A DNA stretch of 64,000 nt, from contig CAIQIR010000072.1 of assembly GCA_903871875.1 (NCBI GenBank), forward strand, positions 1-64,000. Reading direction: 5' to 3'. The DNA is from an uncultured Schlesneria sp. (GTDB lineage: Bacteria; Planctomycetota; Planctomycetia; Planctomycetales; Planctomycetaceae). Under the pieces are notes generated by a model. It was given only the letters and a program-made list of their open reading frames with translations, made no database searches and had not been told where the DNA came from. A program made the position numbers and the translations under genes. Of this stretch, positions 18,209 to 27,464 are shown in pieces. Every line of letters begins with the position of its first letter. The stretch's first letter is position 1.

Positions 18209-20740
18209 ATGAGTACCAGATTTTTCGCTTCAGTCCGTCAAAATCAAAGACAATGGATGGTCGTGTTGACCATTTTGTCGTTGGTATCTTTCCTGTTTCT
18301 CGATGATTTCGGTCGCGGAAAGGGCCCCATGTCTCCGCTCGGCGGTGGCTTGTTGATCGGGTGTCTTTGTGCCGCCGGCCTGTCGATCATCGGTTACTCA
18401 CGCGGGCTGACAGCCGAATTTGGCGCCGGGGGCTTCGTCGTCGGATTTCTTGCCGGATATCTTGGTTTCGGAGCGATTGGAGCGAACAAGCCCATCGTTC
18501 GTACGTCGATCGGAAATTTCTCACAGGCCGATTTGATCCATTTGTCTCGAGAACGTCAAAAGGCCAATCAGTTCGTGTTTTCCATCAGCCGCAAAACGCA
18601 AAATCCTCAAATGGGATTCGGCGGAGCGGACGAAGATTCGATCATTCAGCACGAGATGCTGTTGGCCGACGCTCGAAAAATGGGGATTCAAGTCTCTGAT
18701 GAACGCGTGAACGAGTATTTGAAGCAAATCAGCCAGGGACGTCTGACACGACAGGATTTCAAAGATAGTCTGCGTGAAGCCAAGTTGGGCGAAGGCGAGA
18801 TGTTTGAGCTGCTGAAAACGGAATTGGCGGCGAATCTGGTCGTCGAATTAACTTCGCCTCCGGCCTATGTTCCTCCAATTGCTCCGGGATTCGAGCGATT
18901 TATCAACCCGCAGGAATCCCCACGCTACATGCAGGAAACGCCCTATCAGCTTTGGACTTCGTTTGAGATGCTGAACGTCAAGGAATCGCTGCAGGCCGTC
19001 GCGATTCCCGCGAAAGAATTCGTCAGCAAAGTCGTCGATCCGTCCGACTCCGAATTGTCCGCGTTTTATGAACAATATAAGAACCGGCGCTGGATCGATG
19101 AATCGCGTCCGGGTTTTGCCAAGATGCCACGCGTTCAACTGGCCTATTTGTCGGCAGACTTTGAAAAGTTCGAGGCAGGTGCCGATCCGACAGACGCAGA
19201 GGTGCAGGAATACTTCGACAAAAATAAAGATCGCTACCGGGCTCCTTTGCCGAAAGAGTCCACCGCGCCTCAGCTTCCCGACGGAGATGCAAACCCGCCA
19301 AAATCGGAAACCCCTGCGGAGCAGCCCCCCAAAACCGACGATTCGGAGAAGCCGAAAGAGCCAGAACCGAAATCCGATCCGGCTCCGGCAGTCGAGGACA
19401 AGAAGCCCGCTGAAGGTGATGTGAAAAAGGACGCACCGGCCGAACCCAAGTCCAATTGCGGCGAGGAAGCGACTGCGACCGAAAAGCCGGCCGACAAACC
19501 GGCCGAAGCGAAAGAGGCTGCGGCCGACCCCAAACCGGAATCGACAGCGGCGGTGGAACCAGCTGCGGAGAAACCGGCTGAGCCGACCGACGCGAAGCCC
19601 AAAGACGAGGACGCTCCCATTGTGCCAAGTCTGAATGCCTCGCCGGAATCATTGCCCGCTCCTAAATATCGCGAAATGAATGACGATCTGAAGCTGGAAA
19701 TTCGCGAGGCAATTCTGCGTGAACGTGCTTACGCTCGCATCACCGCAGAATTGGATAAAGCGTATGACGAAATGGTCAAGCTGGGACTGGACTATGACAC
19801 GACGACTGATGCCGCTCAGAAGGCCGATAAGGCCAAGTCAGTTGCCGAACAATTGAAGGAATATGCTCAGGCTCATAAGCTCGAATACAAAGAGACGCCT
19901 GAAATCACTTTTGAAGAACTGTCTGCAGAACCGATCGGAAGTTCGACCGAAGGGAAAAGCTCGGCCACTGTGGCGAATGATGTCTTTATGCAGTCTGCTA
20001 CGGGTGACGCCCGCCTTCCGCTTTATGCACCTCGTCGAGCCGATTCGAAGTCGCGGAATGCGGCATTTGCATATTGGAAGATCGCCGAATTCCCGGCCGA
20101 AGCTTCTGATCTGAAAGAAGATGCCGTGCGTGCCAAGGTTGCCCTTGCCTGGAAGTTTGATCAGTCTCGACCGCTCGCCGAAAAACGAGCTCAAGAGCTG
20201 ATGGCCAAAGTGAAGGCGGAAGGAAATGATCTTCCCGCCGCGTTGTCGACTGAAACGGTGACTGGTGACAAGAATGATCCCACGATCACCGTGATTGCGA
20301 CTGATGAATTTTCCTGGTTGACCACGGGACGAAGCGTGCCGGGGGGGGCTCAGAACCCCACGATCTCGACGATTCCGCTAATTGACAACATCGGTTACGC
20401 CTTCATGAAGACGGTGTTCGAGGACTTGAAGGATGGCGAAGTCGGGATGGCCCCGGACGAACCGCGATCCGTCTTCTACATTGTCAAGGTTTTGAATCGT
20501 GACACGGCGAGACCGGATGATGGCGGAGTCGAAAAGCACGAACGCCAACAGCGTTTTCTCAAAGAGGAATTTGCCTCGCGGCTCTTCCCGTTGATCAAAT
20601 CTCCGTACCAAGCCTTGGCCCAGTTGCCCCAGCAGCAAATTGACATGCTGTGGCGTCAGAATTTTGGCCAGAATCATAGCGTGGATTGGGATAGTGACCC
20701 CGAGTCGGCGCCCCGGCAACGGCCTCGTCAGCGGCGATGA
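18209..20740 (+). CDS. membrane-anchored SurA/PpiD-like folding factor
   Basis: An 843-residue protein. Its N-terminus is membrane-associated with several hydrophobic segments (VVLTILSLVSFLFL at about 20-35, then two Gly-rich helices up to about 95). A SurA/PpiD N-terminal-like chaperone region follows (about 110-220, VSDERVNEYLKQISQGRLTR). An acidic Pro/Lys/Ala low-complexity stretch spans about 345-485. The C-terminal half is helical and beta-rich, with a parvulin-like ending (FYIVKVLNRDTA), but I see no clear PPIC active-site signature. It probably assists folding of exported proteins in the periplasm. The ATG at 18209 follows GGTAAAAGGA; an in-frame TTG immediately precedes it. It may be co-transcribed with the ABC genes that start 105 bp downstream. 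Confidence 0.65.
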   Translation: MSTRFFASVRQNQRQWMVVLTILSLVSFLFLDDFGRGKGPMSPLGGGLLIGCLCAAGLSIIGYSRGLTAEFGAGGFVVGFLAGYLGFGAIGANKPIVRTSIGNFSQADLIHLSRERQKANQFVFSISRKTQNPQMGFGGADEDSIIQHEMLLADARKMGIQVSDERVNEYLKQISQGRLTRQDFKDSLREAKLGEGEMFELLKTELAANLVVELTSPPAYVPPIAPGFERFINPQESPRYMQETPYQLWTSFEMLNVKESLQAVAIPAKEFVSKVVDPSDSELSAFYEQYKNRRWIDESRPGFAKMPRVQLAYLSADFEKFEAGADPTDAEVQEYFDKNKDRYRAPLPKESTAPQLPDGDANPPKSETPAEQPPKTDDSEKPKEPEPKSDPAPAVEDKKPAEGDVKKDAPAEPKSNCGEEATATEKPADKPAEAKEAAADPKPESTAAVEPAAEKPAEPTDAKPKDEDAPIVPSLNASPESLPAPKYREMNDDLKLEIREAILRERAYARITAELDKAYDEMVKLGLDYDTTTDAAQKADKAKSVAEQLKEYAQAHKLEYKETPEITFEELSAEPIGSSTEGKSSATVANDVFMQSATGDARLPLYAPRRADSKSRNAAFAYWKIAEFPAEASDLKEDAVRAKVALAWKFDQSRPLAEKRAQELMAKVKAEGNDLPAALSTETVTGDKNDPTITVIATDEFSWLTTGRSVPGGAQNPTISTIPLIDNIGYAFMKTVFEDLKDGEVGMAPDEPRSVFYIVKVLNRDTARPDDGGVEKHERQQRFLKEEFASRLFPLIKSPYQALAQLPQQQIDMLWRQNFGQNHSVDWDSDPESAPRQRPRQRR

Positions 20741-20845
20741 ATTGGATTCACTGGAACGCTGGTTGCTGTTATCGTCAAAATGGTATTAGTCTGCCAATTT
20801 GACGGTGTTTCGAATGTCACCACACTTTGAGTGAGATGTGACTGA

Positions 20846-21580
20846 ATGAGTAATTCGTCTGGTGCGATGATCGAGGCGATTGGCCTTAGCAAGTTCTATG
20901 GGTCGTTTGCGGCCACTCAGGATGTTTCCTTTTCGGTTCCTCGGGGACAGGTCGCGGCCTTCCTCGGGCCGAACGGTGCCGGTAAGTCGACGACGATGAA
21001 GTTGTTGACCGGGTTTCTGGCGCCGAGTGCCGGGACTGCCAAAATTGGCGGGATGGACATGTCCACCGACCGCTTGAAAGCCGCGGAAATCCTTGGCTAT
21101 CTGCCGGAGAACGGGCCGCTGTATTTGGAGATGACACCTTCATCGATCTTGCGATTCCTGGGTGAAGCCCGAGGAATGAGCGGGGCTCGATTGAACGAGC
21201 GTCTCGAATATGTGGCGGACAAATGTTCTCTGAAAGGGGTCTGGGGAAAACCGATCGGAAAGCTTTCCAAAGGTTTTCGTCAGCGAGTCGGGATGGCTCA
21301 GGCGTTGCTGCACGATCCCCAAGTGCTCATCCTCGACGAACCGACCAGCGGGCTTGACCCGAATCAAACGCATGACGTGCGCGAGCTGATTCTCAGTCTT
21401 GCCAAGACAAAAACGATTCTGCTTTCAACACATATTTTGACTGAAGTGAAGGCGGTTTGTAATCGCGTGATCTTGATCAATGATGGTCGAATCGTACTGG
21501 ATGGAACCGTTGACGAACTGGAACAAGGCGGCCAGGGAATGGATACTCGATTCCGCCAACTCACGGGAGCCGGGCGTTAG
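20846..21580 (+). CDS. ABC transporter ATP-binding protein, GldA/NosF-like
   Basis: A 244-residue ATPase with Walker A GPNGAGKSTTMKLL, signature LSKGFRQRVGMAQAL, Walker B VLILDEPTSGLDP and switch His in LLSTHILTEV. The sequence around YLPENGPLYLEMT is typical of the GldA-like group that partners ABC-2 permeases. The membrane partner is the permease-GldG fusion gene 283 bp downstream, and a DUF4340 protein follows. In Bacteroidetes the related GldA/GldF/GldG complex supports gliding, but in planctomycetes its role is unknown. Confidence 0.85.
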   Translation: MSNSSGAMIEAIGLSKFYGSFAATQDVSFSVPRGQVAAFLGPNGAGKSTTMKLLTGFLAPSAGTAKIGGMDMSTDRLKAAEILGYLPENGPLYLEMTPSSILRFLGEARGMSGARLNERLEYVADKCSLKGVWGKPIGKLSKGFRQRVGMAQALLHDPQVLILDEPTSGLDPNQTHDVRELILSLAKTKTILLSTHILTEVKAVCNRVILINDGRIVLDGTVDELEQGGQGMDTRFRQLTGAGR

Positions 21581-21863
21581 CGGTCGGACCTGTTCGGATG
21601 GGGATATTGGCAAGGCTGTGATTGCCCGGGATGGCTCCGGTGATATGGTGTCAGCCCCCGCCGATTTAGTCGCAGGGATTGCCCTGCGGTGAAAAAACAG
21701 GCGGAATGGATATTGAAAATAGACAGTTGATCGAATACGGGCTTCGGCCCGATCGGAATTAGAATCGTATCGCGGTGAGTGGCCCGATACACCGGCGAGA
21801 CTTCGTCGGTTCAAGATACTTTTTACGGTAACCGTTTCTCAATTCGACAGGGATCGCTCACAG

Positions 21864-24563
21864 ATGCGCTCGCATGTTGTCCTCGCGGTCTTCAAACGCA
21901 ATTTCTGGAGCTACTTCTCCGGAGTCATCGGCTATCTGTTTATTGTGGTGTTCGTTTTCCTGGGGGCCTTCGCTGCCTTTCAGGAAAAATTCTTCGCGAA
22001 CAACATTGCCAGTTTGGAACAACTGAACGAATGGTTTCCGCAGCTGTTGCTGTTCATCGTCCCGGCGATCACGATGAGTATCTGGTCGGAAGAGCGAAAA
22101 CTTGGCACGGAAGAACTGCTGTTCACATTGCCCGTCTCCGATCTCGAAGTGCTCATCGGCAAATATCTGGCCGTCGCTTCGGTCTATACCGTTGCGCTGG
22201 CCTTCTCATTGACCAACGTGATTAGTCTCAGTTGGATCGGGGCTCCTGATCCCGGCCTCATCTTCACCACCTATCTTGGCTATTGGCTGGCTGGTTGTGC
22301 CTTGCTGGCTGCAGGCATGGTCGCGTCACAGCTGACCAGCAACAGCACCGTGGCCTTCGTGCTGGGTTCTGCGATTTGCGCCATCCCCGTTTTCGCTGGG
22401 CGGCTGTCGTTTTTGCTCAGTTGGTTGATTCCAAGCTCGAGTTTCGACGGTTTGCGGGCCGCGTTTGAAGGATTGAGCCTGTCGTCGCAGTTCAAGCCGT
22501 TTGGTATGGGCCTGATTCCTTCGCAGGGATTGTTCTATTTCCTCGGACTCACGGGGTTAATGCTGTATATCAACTATGTGTTGATTGGCTACCGCCACTG
22601 GAGCGGCGGTGTGAAGGGCACGGACATGGGAGTGCAATACTCCATTCGATCCGTCTCGCTACTGCTGATCCTGATTGGCGTCGGGACGATTTTCGCTCGC
22701 ATCGGTTTCCGATCAGACTTGACCTCGGAAAAGCTGTACTCGTTCAGTCGGACGACGACTGAAGTTCTCAAGAACCTTAAAAGCGATCGTCCGGTGATGA
22801 TCCAGGCCTTTGTCAGCCGGACTCCTCCGCGCGATTACGTTTCGGTGAAAAGCACGTTGCTGGGCTTGCTTGGTCAATACGGTCAGGCCGCTTCGAATGT
22901 GACGGTCCGTGTTGTGGAAGTGGATCCCTCTAGCGAACAAGCCGACGAAGCCAAGCAATTCGGCATCGAAACCCGCGACATTCAATTCGAAATGGATGGA
23001 AATGTGCGGGTCGAAAAGGTCGTCATGGGGGCCGTCGTCAACAGTGGATCCAACGAAGTTGTGATTCCCCATTTCGGTCAAGGAACGCCGATCGAATACG
23101 AACTCACCCGCTCGATTCAGACGGTTGCTAACGAAAAGCGAAAGACGATCGGCATTGTGGAAAGCGATGCGAAAATCAACGGGGGCTTTGATATGTCCTC
23201 GTTTCGCTCGTCACCCGAATGGCGAATCGTTGCCGAATTGAAGAAGTCGTACAACGTCGAGACCATTTCGCCGGCCCAGCCGATTGACGATACGAAGTAC
23301 GACGTGGTGATTTCCGTACTTCCTTCGTCATTGGGTGTCAACGAGCTGAATAATCTGGTTGACTATGTGAAAAAAGGGAAGCCGGCCCTCATTTTGGACG
23401 ACCCACTGCCGGCTTCGAATCCACAACTCGCACCGCGATTGCCCAAGCCCCGCGCCGGCGGCAACCCGATGATGAACATGGGCGCACCCAACGAACCCAA
23501 GGCGTTCGGAGGCAAGACCACGCCGCTGGTTGATCTGCTGGGAATTGAGTGGAATTTCGACGAAATCGTGTGGGACGAGACCTCGCTCTACCTGCATCCG
23601 GAATACGAAAAACTGCTCCGAGAAGAGATCATTTCGGTCAGTCCGAAGAGCGGTAACGCCAAGGCCTTCAATTCCGATAGTTCAGTGACCCGTGGATTGC
23701 AGGAAGTGATGCTGTTCTTCTCGGGATCGATCAAAGAACGCGATCTCAAAAAGGGCGAGACCAAGCGACTCGACTTTCAGCCGCTGCTGGTCACCGGACG
23801 CCGATCGGGGCTCTTGCAATGGGATGATCTGGTCAAGAACAGTATGTTCGGTATCTCAATCGATCCGAATCCCGTTCGCGTGATGGACGACTACGCTCAT
23901 ATTCTCGCGGCCCAAATCGTTTCCGTGAAAGACGCGACGGGTGACAAGGTCAACGTTATCTATGTCGCCGATACCGATGTCGTTTCAGACTTCTTCTTTC
24001 ACCTGCGTGAAACAAAGCAATTCAAACTCGATCTCGACAACGTGACTTTCATTCTCAACGCCGTCGATTCGCTGGCTGGTGACACCGCTACGATTGATCT
24101 GCGAAACCGTCGGCCAAAGCACCGCACGCTGACCTCGGTTGAAGCGCAAACCGGAAAATACGTGGAAGCAGCGAACAACGAACGCAAGAACGCGGCCGAG
24201 GATGCCAAGGAAGCCTTAAAGGAAGCGAAAGCACGGTTGGCCGAAAAGGTCGACAAGATCAAGAATGACGAATCGCTGGACGAGGACAGCAAGGTCCAAC
24301 AGTTGTTCATCGCGCAGCAGGAAGAATCGCGTCGTCTGGAAGTTGCAGAAGCCAATATCAACCAGGCGAAAGAAAAGCGAATCGATACCAGCAAGGCCGT
24401 CATGGATCGTCTGACGCGACAGGTGAAGGATCGATACTACACGGTGGCGCTGCTGGCCTCCCCGATTCCTGCCATCCTGTTGGGGCTGTTCGTCTTGCTG
24501 ATTCGGATCAATAACGAGCAAAAAGATATCGCACCCAGCCGTCGAGCCGGACGAAAGTCTTAG
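21864..24563 (+). CDS. fused ABC-2 permease (GldF-like) and GldG-like auxiliary protein
   Basis: An 899-residue fusion. Residues 1-240 form an ABC-2 permease with about six membrane helices, beginning VVLAVFKRNFWSYFSGVIGY and containing EERKLGTEELLFTLPVS. After another helix near 265-285, residues about 290-780 form a GldG-like (ABC_transp_aux) extracytoplasmic domain (SEKLYSFSRTTTEVLKNL; a DDPLPASNPQ loop). A charged coiled coil follows (about 770-850) and a C-terminal anchor helix (VALLASPIPAILLGLFVLLI). In gliding Bacteroidetes the two parts are separate proteins. The 283 bp upstream carry a small hairpin at 21671-21688 but no gene. It works with the ATPase upstream and the DUF4340 protein 84 bp downstream. 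Confidence 0.8.
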   Translation: MRSHVVLAVFKRNFWSYFSGVIGYLFIVVFVFLGAFAAFQEKFFANNIASLEQLNEWFPQLLLFIVPAITMSIWSEERKLGTEELLFTLPVSDLEVLIGKYLAVASVYTVALAFSLTNVISLSWIGAPDPGLIFTTYLGYWLAGCALLAAGMVASQLTSNSTVAFVLGSAICAIPVFAGRLSFLLSWLIPSSSFDGLRAAFEGLSLSSQFKPFGMGLIPSQGLFYFLGLTGLMLYINYVLIGYRHWSGGVKGTDMGVQYSIRSVSLLLILIGVGTIFARIGFRSDLTSEKLYSFSRTTTEVLKNLKSDRPVMIQAFVSRTPPRDYVSVKSTLLGLLGQYGQAASNVTVRVVEVDPSSEQADEAKQFGIETRDIQFEMDGNVRVEKVVMGAVVNSGSNEVVIPHFGQGTPIEYELTRSIQTVANEKRKTIGIVESDAKINGGFDMSSFRSSPEWRIVAELKKSYNVETISPAQPIDDTKYDVVISVLPSSLGVNELNNLVDYVKKGKPALILDDPLPASNPQLAPRLPKPRAGGNPMMNMGAPNEPKAFGGKTTPLVDLLGIEWNFDEIVWDETSLYLHPEYEKLLREEIISVSPKSGNAKAFNSDSSVTRGLQEVMLFFSGSIKERDLKKGETKRLDFQPLLVTGRRSGLLQWDDLVKNSMFGISIDPNPVRVMDDYAHILAAQIVSVKDATGDKVNVIYVADTDVVSDFFFHLRETKQFKLDLDNVTFILNAVDSLAGDTATIDLRNRRPKHRTLTSVEAQTGKYVEAANNERKNAAEDAKEALKEAKARLAEKVDKIKNDESLDEDSKVQQLFIAQQEESRRLEVAEANINQAKEKRIDTSKAVMDRLTRQVKDRYYTVALLASPIPAILLGLFVLLIRINNEQKDIAPSRRAGRKS

Positions 24564-24647
24564 CGGTTCACAATAAGCTTTGTTTTTTGATCATCTGCGG
24601 ATGACCATCGATTTATCCACCACCGTTTTTTCCGCGAGAGCTTCGTT

Positions 24648-26234
24648 ATGAACGAAACCATGCGAACATCGATTTATGTGGCCGTGGCCTTGGTGTCACT
24701 GATCGGGGCAAGATTTGTGGGGCCGACCGTCCCCAAATCACCGCAAGAGTTCAGCCAGGTTGGCTCACTGTTTTATCCCGATTTCAAGGATGCCAGCGCC
24801 GCCAAATCATTGCGCGTCGTGAATTACAATTCTGACACGGCGGCCGTCCGTGTGTTTGGGGTGGAACAAGGGCCAGATGGTGTTTGGCGAATTCCTTCCC
24901 GCAACAGCTATCCCGTTGATGGTAAGGACCGATTGGCGAAGACAGCGACGTCGGTGATTGGCATCAAGCGAGAATCGCTGGCCGGAAAACGGAAGAGTGA
25001 ACATGTGCAATTCGGCGTGCTCGACCCCTTGGCCGAAAACGTCAGCGACTTCAAAGGTGTTGGAAATCGTCTGACGCTGAAAGACGGGAAAGACGGTAAT
25101 GTTTTGGCCGATCTCATTGTCGGCAAAGAGGTAAAAGGGCGGTCAGGCTACTTTTACGTCCGCAACCCCAAAGAAGAACCTACTTATATCGCGAAGGTCA
25201 GCATCGACGTTTCCACGAAATTCGCAGATTGGATTGAGCCCGATCTGCTGAAGCTCGATGGCAGCAAGTTGCGAACCGTGATCATCGACAAACACAGCAT
25301 CGAGCTGACTCCTGAAGGCGGCAAGCTGACAGGCAAAGAAACAAACAAGTTGACCCGTGCCACGTCCACCGACAAATGGAGTCTAGAGGGACTGGATGAC
25401 GCGACGGAAGAAGTCAACGAAGACGAAGTTCGCAAGATGGTGCAGGCGCTTGATGACCTGAAAATCGTCGGTGTCCGTCCCAAGAGCGAACGATTGAAGA
25501 AGAGATTGCAGGATGACAAAGCGATCGTCCCGGACGATCGTACGCGGTTAGAGATGCAAGATATGGGCTTCTTCTTCGTTCCCACACAAGGCCGTCGTGG
25601 AATGGCCTTGATTTCTCAAGAAGGTGACGTGTTCGCGTACACAGACCAAGGCGTCGTTTACGAACTGCATTTCGGTTCTGTCTTCACCGGTAGTGAAGAA
25701 GAAGTCGAAGCTGGGTTTGTCAAACAGTCGGAAGCGACGGCCGATGGAGAAAAGAAGGACGATCAAGCCGAGACCCAGACCGCGGATCAGCCCAACGCGA
25801 AGAAAATCAAAAGTCGGTACCTGTTCGTTCAAACCCAGTTTGATCCCGAGTCGCTCGGACCAAAGCCCGAAGCACCGCAGCCGCCTGAGGCTCCCGCTGA
25901 TGAAGCCAATGCTGATGCGCCGAAATCGGATCCTCCCGCTGACGCAAATGCCTCGGAAAACGACCCCAACAAAGTCGATCCCAAGAAGGCCCATGCCGCC
26001 GCTATGGCCGTCTACGAAGCTGATTTGAAAAAGCACGAAGGCGATCTGAAAGCCTACGAAGAAAAGGTCAAAGCCGGTGAAAAGCTGGTGAAGGATCTGA
26101 ACCGCCGATTCGCCGACTGGTATTACGTAATCTCGGGTGACAGCTTTGAGAATCTGCGACAAGGCCGAAAGACATTGGTCAAAGAGAAAGCTGCAGCCGC
26201 TGAAAATCCCGCCGATTCAGCTCCACCGAAGTGA
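24648..26234 (+). CDS. DUF4340 domain protein of the Gld-like ABC locus
   Basis: A 528-residue protein with an N-terminal signal anchor (SIYVAVALVSLIGARFVG). A DUF4340-type extracytoplasmic region follows (about 70-330, containing DPLAENVSDFKGVGNRLTL and YFYVRNPKEEPTYIAKV). An Ala/Pro/Asp low-complexity stretch spans about 365-450, then a helical end with DWYYVISGDSFENL. DUF4340 proteins commonly sit next to GldF/GldG-like ABC genes, as here (84 bp after the fusion gene). It is likely the third component of the complex, facing the periplasm. The substrate is unknown. Confidence 0.75.
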   Translation: MNETMRTSIYVAVALVSLIGARFVGPTVPKSPQEFSQVGSLFYPDFKDASAAKSLRVVNYNSDTAAVRVFGVEQGPDGVWRIPSRNSYPVDGKDRLAKTATSVIGIKRESLAGKRKSEHVQFGVLDPLAENVSDFKGVGNRLTLKDGKDGNVLADLIVGKEVKGRSGYFYVRNPKEEPTYIAKVSIDVSTKFADWIEPDLLKLDGSKLRTVIIDKHSIELTPEGGKLTGKETNKLTRATSTDKWSLEGLDDATEEVNEDEVRKMVQALDDLKIVGVRPKSERLKKRLQDDKAIVPDDRTRLEMQDMGFFFVPTQGRRGMALISQEGDVFAYTDQGVVYELHFGSVFTGSEEEVEAGFVKQSEATADGEKKDDQAETQTADQPNAKKIKSRYLFVQTQFDPESLGPKPEAPQPPEAPADEANADAPKSDPPADANASENDPNKVDPKKAHAAAMAVYEADLKKHEGDLKAYEEKVKAGEKLVKDLNRRFADWYYVISGDSFENLRQGRKTLVKEKAAAAENPADSAPPK

Positions 26235-26251
26235 TTCGTGATCTCTAATTA

Positions 26252-26276
26252 TCCCTTCCGCATGCAACGGAAGGGA
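26252..26276 (+). terminator. hairpin after the Gld-like locus
   Basis: Perfect 9-bp stem TCCCTTCCG/CGGAAGGGA with a 7-nt loop, 17 bp past the DUF4340 stop and before the convergent FHA gene. There is no U-tract on either strand, so it may be Rho-assisted or protect an RNA end. Confidence 0.4.
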
Positions 26277-26418
26277 CGGGGCACGACGGGTGTGGCCGAT
26301 TTGTTTGATCTCATTGGCGTGGTGCGTTCGCTCCATTGATGATGGAGGCTGCAAAGCCAACTGAAACGTACCGTCGGGGCGTTGCCAACGAGGGGTGCAC
26401 TCTGAGTCTGAAGCGATC

Positions 26419-27186
26419 TCAGGCACTCGCGCGAAGTTCATTCGGAGGATCGTTCTTCGTCAATTGGTCGAGTATCTGGTCGATTCGCTGCTGCGATTCT
26501 TCCAGGATTGTCGTCGACTCGAGAACGTCCTTCTCCTGATGGCTCAATTCCTTGGTCCGATCGGTGATGGTTTCGCTGAGCGCCTGAATTTCTTCGAGGA
26601 TCGCGTCAAAAACAACCTTCTCATCGTCTGGCTTCGCCGCTTGCTGTTCGACAAGGTGTTCGTTCGCTTGTTCCAGGTCGGCCGCTTCGATGGCCCGCAA
26701 CAAGGCTTCCCAACCAGCACGTTGGCCGTCGACAAATTCTGCCACCATCGATTGTTCGGAGAGAATCCGATCGCATAGCTCTTCGGCGGTCAGCAACGTC
26801 AAATCTTCGCTGATGGTGGCCTGTTCGGTGACTGCTACGGTTTCTGTCGTCATCAGGATTCGGAATTCCATAGAACCGATTTGGAATCGATCGTCATGTC
26901 GCAATGCCATCCGGCGATAGGGGCGATCATTCACGGTCAGCATTGTGTTTTCGTCAGCGGATTCGATCCAGATCGCGCCACCTTGCTGATGAATGACACT
27001 ATGCAAAGCAGGAATGGACGGTTCGTTAATTGTCAGATCACACTGCCGGCTTGCCCCGATGGAAAAGCCATCATGTGTCACCACCACTGACATTCCTGCG
27101 GACTGCAAGGTCAAGACGGAGTTTGTTGAATGATCGATGTTCAACGAATCCTGACCGGGAACTGACGACCGTTGTGGCGTAAACAT
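26419..27186 (-). CDS. FHA domain protein with C-terminal coiled coil
   Basis: About 255 residues from the ATG at 27186 (an upstream in-frame ATG at 27255 adds a poorly conserved-looking, basic leader). An FHA domain covers about 30-115 (FSIGASRQCDLTINEPSIPALHSVI as two overlapping pieces, then NDRPYRRMALRHDDRFQIGS). The rest is acidic and helical, with probable coiled coils. FHA domains bind phosphothreonine, so this would be a reader of Ser/Thr kinase signals. It lacks the usual RNG element in the Asn loop (it has ESADENTMLTVN), so binding should be tested. No kinase is adjacent. Confidence 0.7.
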   Translation of the reverse strand: MFTPQRSSVPGQDSLNIDHSTNSVLTLQSAGMSVVVTHDGFSIGASRQCDLTINEPSIPALHSVIHQQGGAIWIESADENTMLTVNDRPYRRMALRHDDRFQIGSMEFRILMTTETVAVTEQATISEDLTLLTAEELCDRILSEQSMVAEFVDGQRAGWEALLRAIEAADLEQANEHLVEQQAAKPDDEKVVFDAILEEIQALSETITDRTKELSHQEKDVLESTTILEESQQRIDQILDQLTKNDPPNELRASA

Positions 27187-27464
27187 AAATGACCTCGCTC
27201 CAACCTCATGTCGGACGGATGGCCGAAAAAGGCCACTCCCGCGTATCTTCATCATCGAACGGCGATATCCAAAGCCATGATGGAATCATCCGCGTCCTGA
27301 CGAACAAGTGTTGAACCACGTCTCATCGACTGAGACACGCAGGTAAGATTGATCGGTGCGGCAAATTGAAATGGGTAAAATCGGCCGAGATCAGGAGTAA
27401 TGGGTAAAAGAGATAGACTTTACCGGTTGTAGATACCGTGGCGATTTCTGTATCAGGGAATTCC

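Noticed and set aside
21671-21688. CGCAGGG/CCCTGCG hairpin between the ABC ATPase and permease genes
   Set aside because: 7-bp stem without a U-tract on either strand; it would block an expected operon, so not called a terminator.
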